From assembly GCA_965220315.1 (NCBI GenBank), contig CBDCPP010000002.1, positions 620,001-684,000 on the forward strand: DNA of 64,000 nucleotides, in the 5' to 3' direction. Origin of the DNA: JAPOXK01 sp965220315. GTDB taxonomy: Bacteria; Chloroflexota; Dehalococcoidia; Bin125. Under the pieces are notes generated by a model. That model was not told the DNA's origin. It worked only from the letters and a program-made list of their open reading frames with translations, and ran no database searches. A program made the translations under genes and the position numbers. Of the stretch, positions 61,919 to 64,000 are shown one piece after another; position 1 is the first letter of the stretch, and every line of letters begins with the position of its first letter.

Positions 61919-62561
61919 GAGCAGTGCTCCGGCGATTCGCCCGCCCGCCCGCAGCCCCATCACGCCGCCGCCGCCGCTGGTCGTCTCGGAGGACTGGGAA
62001 ATGAGCGGCCGCCGCAGCGACGCCGCGCTGCGCCTCATCGATTGCACGCCGCTGGCGAAACTATTGGCCCGGGGGGACGAAGAAGGGCGGCTCCGCGCGC
62101 GCTTCGGTGTCGGCTTTGGCGCGGCGCGGCTGCTCGGTCCGGATGTGCTCGCGATCGGATGGGGACCTGGGGAGTGGACGCTCCTAGGGCCGCCCGGCGC
62201 GGAGGACCGGCTGGCGTCGGTAGCAGCGCTCGATCAAGACGACGAGAACGACGAGTTTTTGAGCGCGGTGGATGTGACGCACGGCCACGCGTTGATGCGG
62301 CTGGCCGGCGCCGCCGCCGCGGCGCTGCTTGCCAAGATCTGCGCGATCGACCTTGACGATAACAGCACGCCCAGCGGCGCGGCCTTCCGCAGCTCGGTCG
62401 CCAAGCTGGTGACCGAGGTTGTCCGGCACGACCGCGACGGGGAACCGGCCTACTTGCTGCAGTGCGACCGCGCTTTCGGCCAGTACTTATTCGATGCGGT
62501 GCTTGATGCGGGAACGGAGTTCGGCATCGGGGTCGATGGTTTCCGCCCGCCGTGGATCTGA
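61911..62561 (+). CDS. mgdD: N-methylglutamate dehydrogenase subunit D (MgdD; sarcosine oxidase gamma-like)
   Basis: 216 residues from GTG 61911, overlapping the end of mgdC by 8 bases. The SoxG family is weakly conserved; typical are the central LLGPDVLAIGWGPGEWTLLG and the C-terminal half DVTHGHALMRLAGAAAAALL with a final CDRAFGQYLFDAVLDAGTEF. This GcvT-like subunit packs against the alpha-subunit folate domain. The N-terminus is Pro-rich. It overlaps the start of ureF, linking the methylamine operon to the urease operon. Confidence 0.83.
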   Translation: MSESSAPAIRPPARSPITPPPPLVVSEDWEMSGRRSDAALRLIDCTPLAKLLARGDEEGRLRARFGVGFGAARLLGPDVLAIGWGPGEWTLLGPPGAEDRLASVAALDQDDENDEFLSAVDVTHGHALMRLAGAAAAALLAKICAIDLDDNSTPSGAAFRSSVAKLVTEVVRHDRDGEPAYLLQCDRAFGQYLFDAVLDAGTEFGIGVDGFRPPWI

Positions 62562-63238
62562 ATTCGACCATGGCGTTGCTCACAGCGCTGCAGCATGGGG
62601 ACAGTTTCTTCCCGAGTGGAGGAGTGGCTTTCTCCCAAGGAGTGGAGACGCTGCACGTTGAGGGCCGCCTGCGTGGCGGCGAGGAGGTTGGGCGGCTCCT
62701 GCGGGAGCAGGTGTTCGGTCGCTGGGCAGAATGCGACCGGGCGGTACTGACAGCCGCTCACCGTGCCGGCGACGACTTGGAGGCTGTTGCAGCCGCCGAT
62801 CGCGTACTCGAAGCAGCAACCCTTCCGAAGGAACTCAGGGAAGGTTCATGCCGGGCGGGCGCGGCGTTGTTGGGCGTCCACTGCCAATTGGCGACGCGCA
62901 ACGCCCAGGCCTACCAAGAGCGGATCGGCCGCCGCACGGCCCCGGGACACCTGGCCGCTTGCCAAGGACTGCTCTGGCACAGCGCCGGGCTCAGCGAAGC
63001 CGAGGCTACTGCCGCCGCCGCTCACGTTCTCTGCGTGGGAGTTCTGGGTGCGGCGATCCGGCTTGGGGCGCTCGGCGCGGTCGAGGGGCAGCGCTTGCTC
63101 ACGGCGATGCAAGCGGCGCTCGTGGACATGCTGGCGCAGCCTCCGCCCGCGCTCGAAGCGATCGCTAGCTATGCTCCAGTCGTCGAATTGGCTGTCTTGC
63201 GCCACGAGGAGATCGACAGCCGTTTGTTCGCGAACTAA
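62552..63238 (+). CDS. ureF: Urease accessory protein UreF
   Basis: 228 residues from GTG 62552 (or 222 from ATG 62570). UreF marks: MALLTALQHGDSFFPSGGVA with FSQGVETLHVEG at the N-terminus, then RAVLTAAHRAGDDLEAVAAA, TLPKELREGSCRAGAALL and GHLAACQGLLWHSAGL. It acts with UreD/H and UreG to load nickel into urease; those genes are not in the window and would be expected to the right. It overlaps mgdD by 10 bases. The start is uncertain between the two codons; the overlap favours coupling from mgdD. Confidence 0.85.
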   Translation: MDLNSTMALLTALQHGDSFFPSGGVAFSQGVETLHVEGRLRGGEEVGRLLREQVFGRWAECDRAVLTAAHRAGDDLEAVAAADRVLEAATLPKELREGSCRAGAALLGVHCQLATRNAQAYQERIGRRTAPGHLAACQGLLWHSAGLSEAEATAAAAHVLCVGVLGAAIRLGALGAVEGQRLLTAMQAALVDMLAQPPPALEAIASYAPVVELAVLRHEEIDSRLFAN

Positions 63239-63255
63239 GGCGGAAAGAGGAACCG

Positions 63256-63951
63256 ATGTTGCTGACGCCGACGGAAACCGAGCGCTTATTGATCTTCAGC
63301 GCGGCTGAGCTGGCGCGGAAACGCAGAGCGCGCGGGCTCAAGCTGAACCACCCTGAGGCCGTTGCCTTTATCTCGGACGAGATACTGGAGCGCGCGCGCG
63401 ACGGGCATTCCGTCGCGGAGCTGATCACTGCGGGAGCCACGATCCTCACCACCGACGACGTGTTGCCCGGCGTCGCAGCGATGACGCCCATGATCCAAGT
63501 CGAGGCGACATTCCCGGACGGCACCAAGCTGGTCACGTTGCACGATCCGATCCGGCCCGGCAAAGAGCCCCAGGCCGGATCGGTCGTTCCCGGTGAGATC
63601 ATCCCCGCGTCGGGGGAGATCCAGCTCAACGCGGGGCGTCGCAGCGCCACCGTGCGCGTCGTCAACCGGGGCGACCGTCCGGTGCAGGTCGGTAGCCACT
63701 ACCATTTCTTCGAAGTCAATCGCGCCCTGGAGTTCGATCGTACGGCGGCCTTCGGCATGCACCTCGATATCCCGGCTGGCACGGCGCAGCGCTTCGAGCC
63801 CGGCGAGAGCAAAGAAGTCCCATTGGTGGAGTTCGGGGGCAGCGGTGAGCTTTTCGGCCTCAACAGCCTGACGAACGGCGATCGCACGCAACCGCCGGTC
63901 AAAGAGGCTGCCCTGCGCCGCGCCGCCGCGCGCGGCTTTCGGGGAGCATGA
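63256..63951 (+). CDS. ureAB: Urease gamma-beta fusion subunit (UreAB)
   Basis: 231 residues, with GAGGA 5 bases before ATG 63256. The first 100 residues are the gamma subunit (LLTPTETERLLIFSAAELAR, LKLNHPEAVAFISDEILERA, TILTTDDVLPGVAAMTPMIQ); from about 112 it is the beta subunit (VVPGEIIPASGEIQLNAGRR, VNRGDRPVQVGSHYHFFEVN, ALEFDRTAAFGMHLDIPAGT). Fusion of gamma and beta is known from Helicobacter and several other lineages. It forms the urease trimer with UreC, whose start follows directly. Confidence 0.93.
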   Translation: MLLTPTETERLLIFSAAELARKRRARGLKLNHPEAVAFISDEILERARDGHSVAELITAGATILTTDDVLPGVAAMTPMIQVEATFPDGTKLVTLHDPIRPGKEPQAGSVVPGEIIPASGEIQLNAGRRSATVRVVNRGDRPVQVGSHYHFFEVNRALEFDRTAAFGMHLDIPAGTAQRFEPGESKEVPLVEFGGSGELFGLNSLTNGDRTQPPVKEAALRRAAARGFRGA

Positions 63952-63954
63952 GCG

Positions 63955-64000
63955 ATGGCGACGATCTCCCGCTCCCGCTACGCCACGCTCTACGGCCCGA
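63955..64000 (+). CDS. ureC: Urease alpha subunit UreC, first 15 codons
   Basis: ATG 63955, with GGGGAG at 63941-63946, opens MATISRSRYATLYGP, the usual UreC beginning (ISRxxYAxLYGPTTGD). The window ends here. It starts 3 bases after the ureAB stop. The remainder, including nickel ligands and the carbamylated lysine, lies outside. Confidence 0.85.
   Translation, partial: MATISRSRYATLYGP

Overview
The window is GC-rich bacterial DNA with short intergenic gaps and many translationally coupled genes. No rRNA or tRNA gene was seen, so taxonomy is inferred from protein style. Very large secreted proteins built from WSDGxTIWV beta-propeller-like repeats, cadherin-like beta-sandwich domains and PKD-like repeats, clostripain-type lipoproteins, GAF-type sensor kinases and an NrfD-fused molybdoenzyme together suggest an uncultured, probably marine or host-associated, member of the Chloroflexota. 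That assignment is an inference. Many frameshifts and relics occur between 8 and 50 kb; some may be assembly errors, others are clear decay.

Layout. 1-10.2 kb: an accessory block with a single-chain restriction-modification enzyme (type ISP-like), a RelE-like toxin without a visible antitoxin, a small conserved protein, a two-gene unit with a Clp-fold serine protease, and two frameshifted unknown genes. 10.4-28.2 kb: a surface and signalling block with a roughly 3,000-residue repeat protein whose signal peptide lies in another frame, a C11 peptidase lipoprotein, a kinase-receiver-DNA-binding fusion, a Pro/Thr-stalked lipoprotein, and relics of an IS256-type transposase and a SNF2 helicase. 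28.2-31.3 kb: a compact integrated element (integrase, AlpA-like regulator, VapE-like ATPase, HEPN-like cargo). 31.4-39.0 kb: catabolic genes (LLM-class oxidoreductase, EamA transporter, PuuE-type allantoinase, SDR, second deacetylase, hydrolase). 37.6-43.6 kb: a sulfur block with persulfide dioxygenase-rhodanese, molybdopterin oxidoreductase and a fused FeS-NrfD subunit. 44-50.4 kb: DUF5343-type and small proteins, glyoxalase, amidohydrolase, cytochrome c lipoprotein, a dead tyrosine integrase and scattered repeat relics. 50.4-53 kb: UppP and a KefB-type antiporter. 53-64 kb: what looks like the whole N-methylglutamate pathway for methylamine use (mgsABC divergent from gmaS-mgdABCD), running directly into a urease operon (ureF, fused ureAB, start of ureC).

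How it fits together. GmaS makes gamma-glutamylmethylamide from methylamine and glutamate, MgsABC turns it into N-methylglutamate, and MgdABCD oxidises that to glutamate plus a C1 unit. Urease and the upstream allantoinase-like gene would add urea and ureide nitrogen, so the right part of the window reads as a reduced-nitrogen scavenging region. The sulfur block would oxidise persulfide to sulfite and perhaps sulfite to sulfate, feeding electrons to the membrane. The left half looks like accessory DNA shaped by mobile elements.
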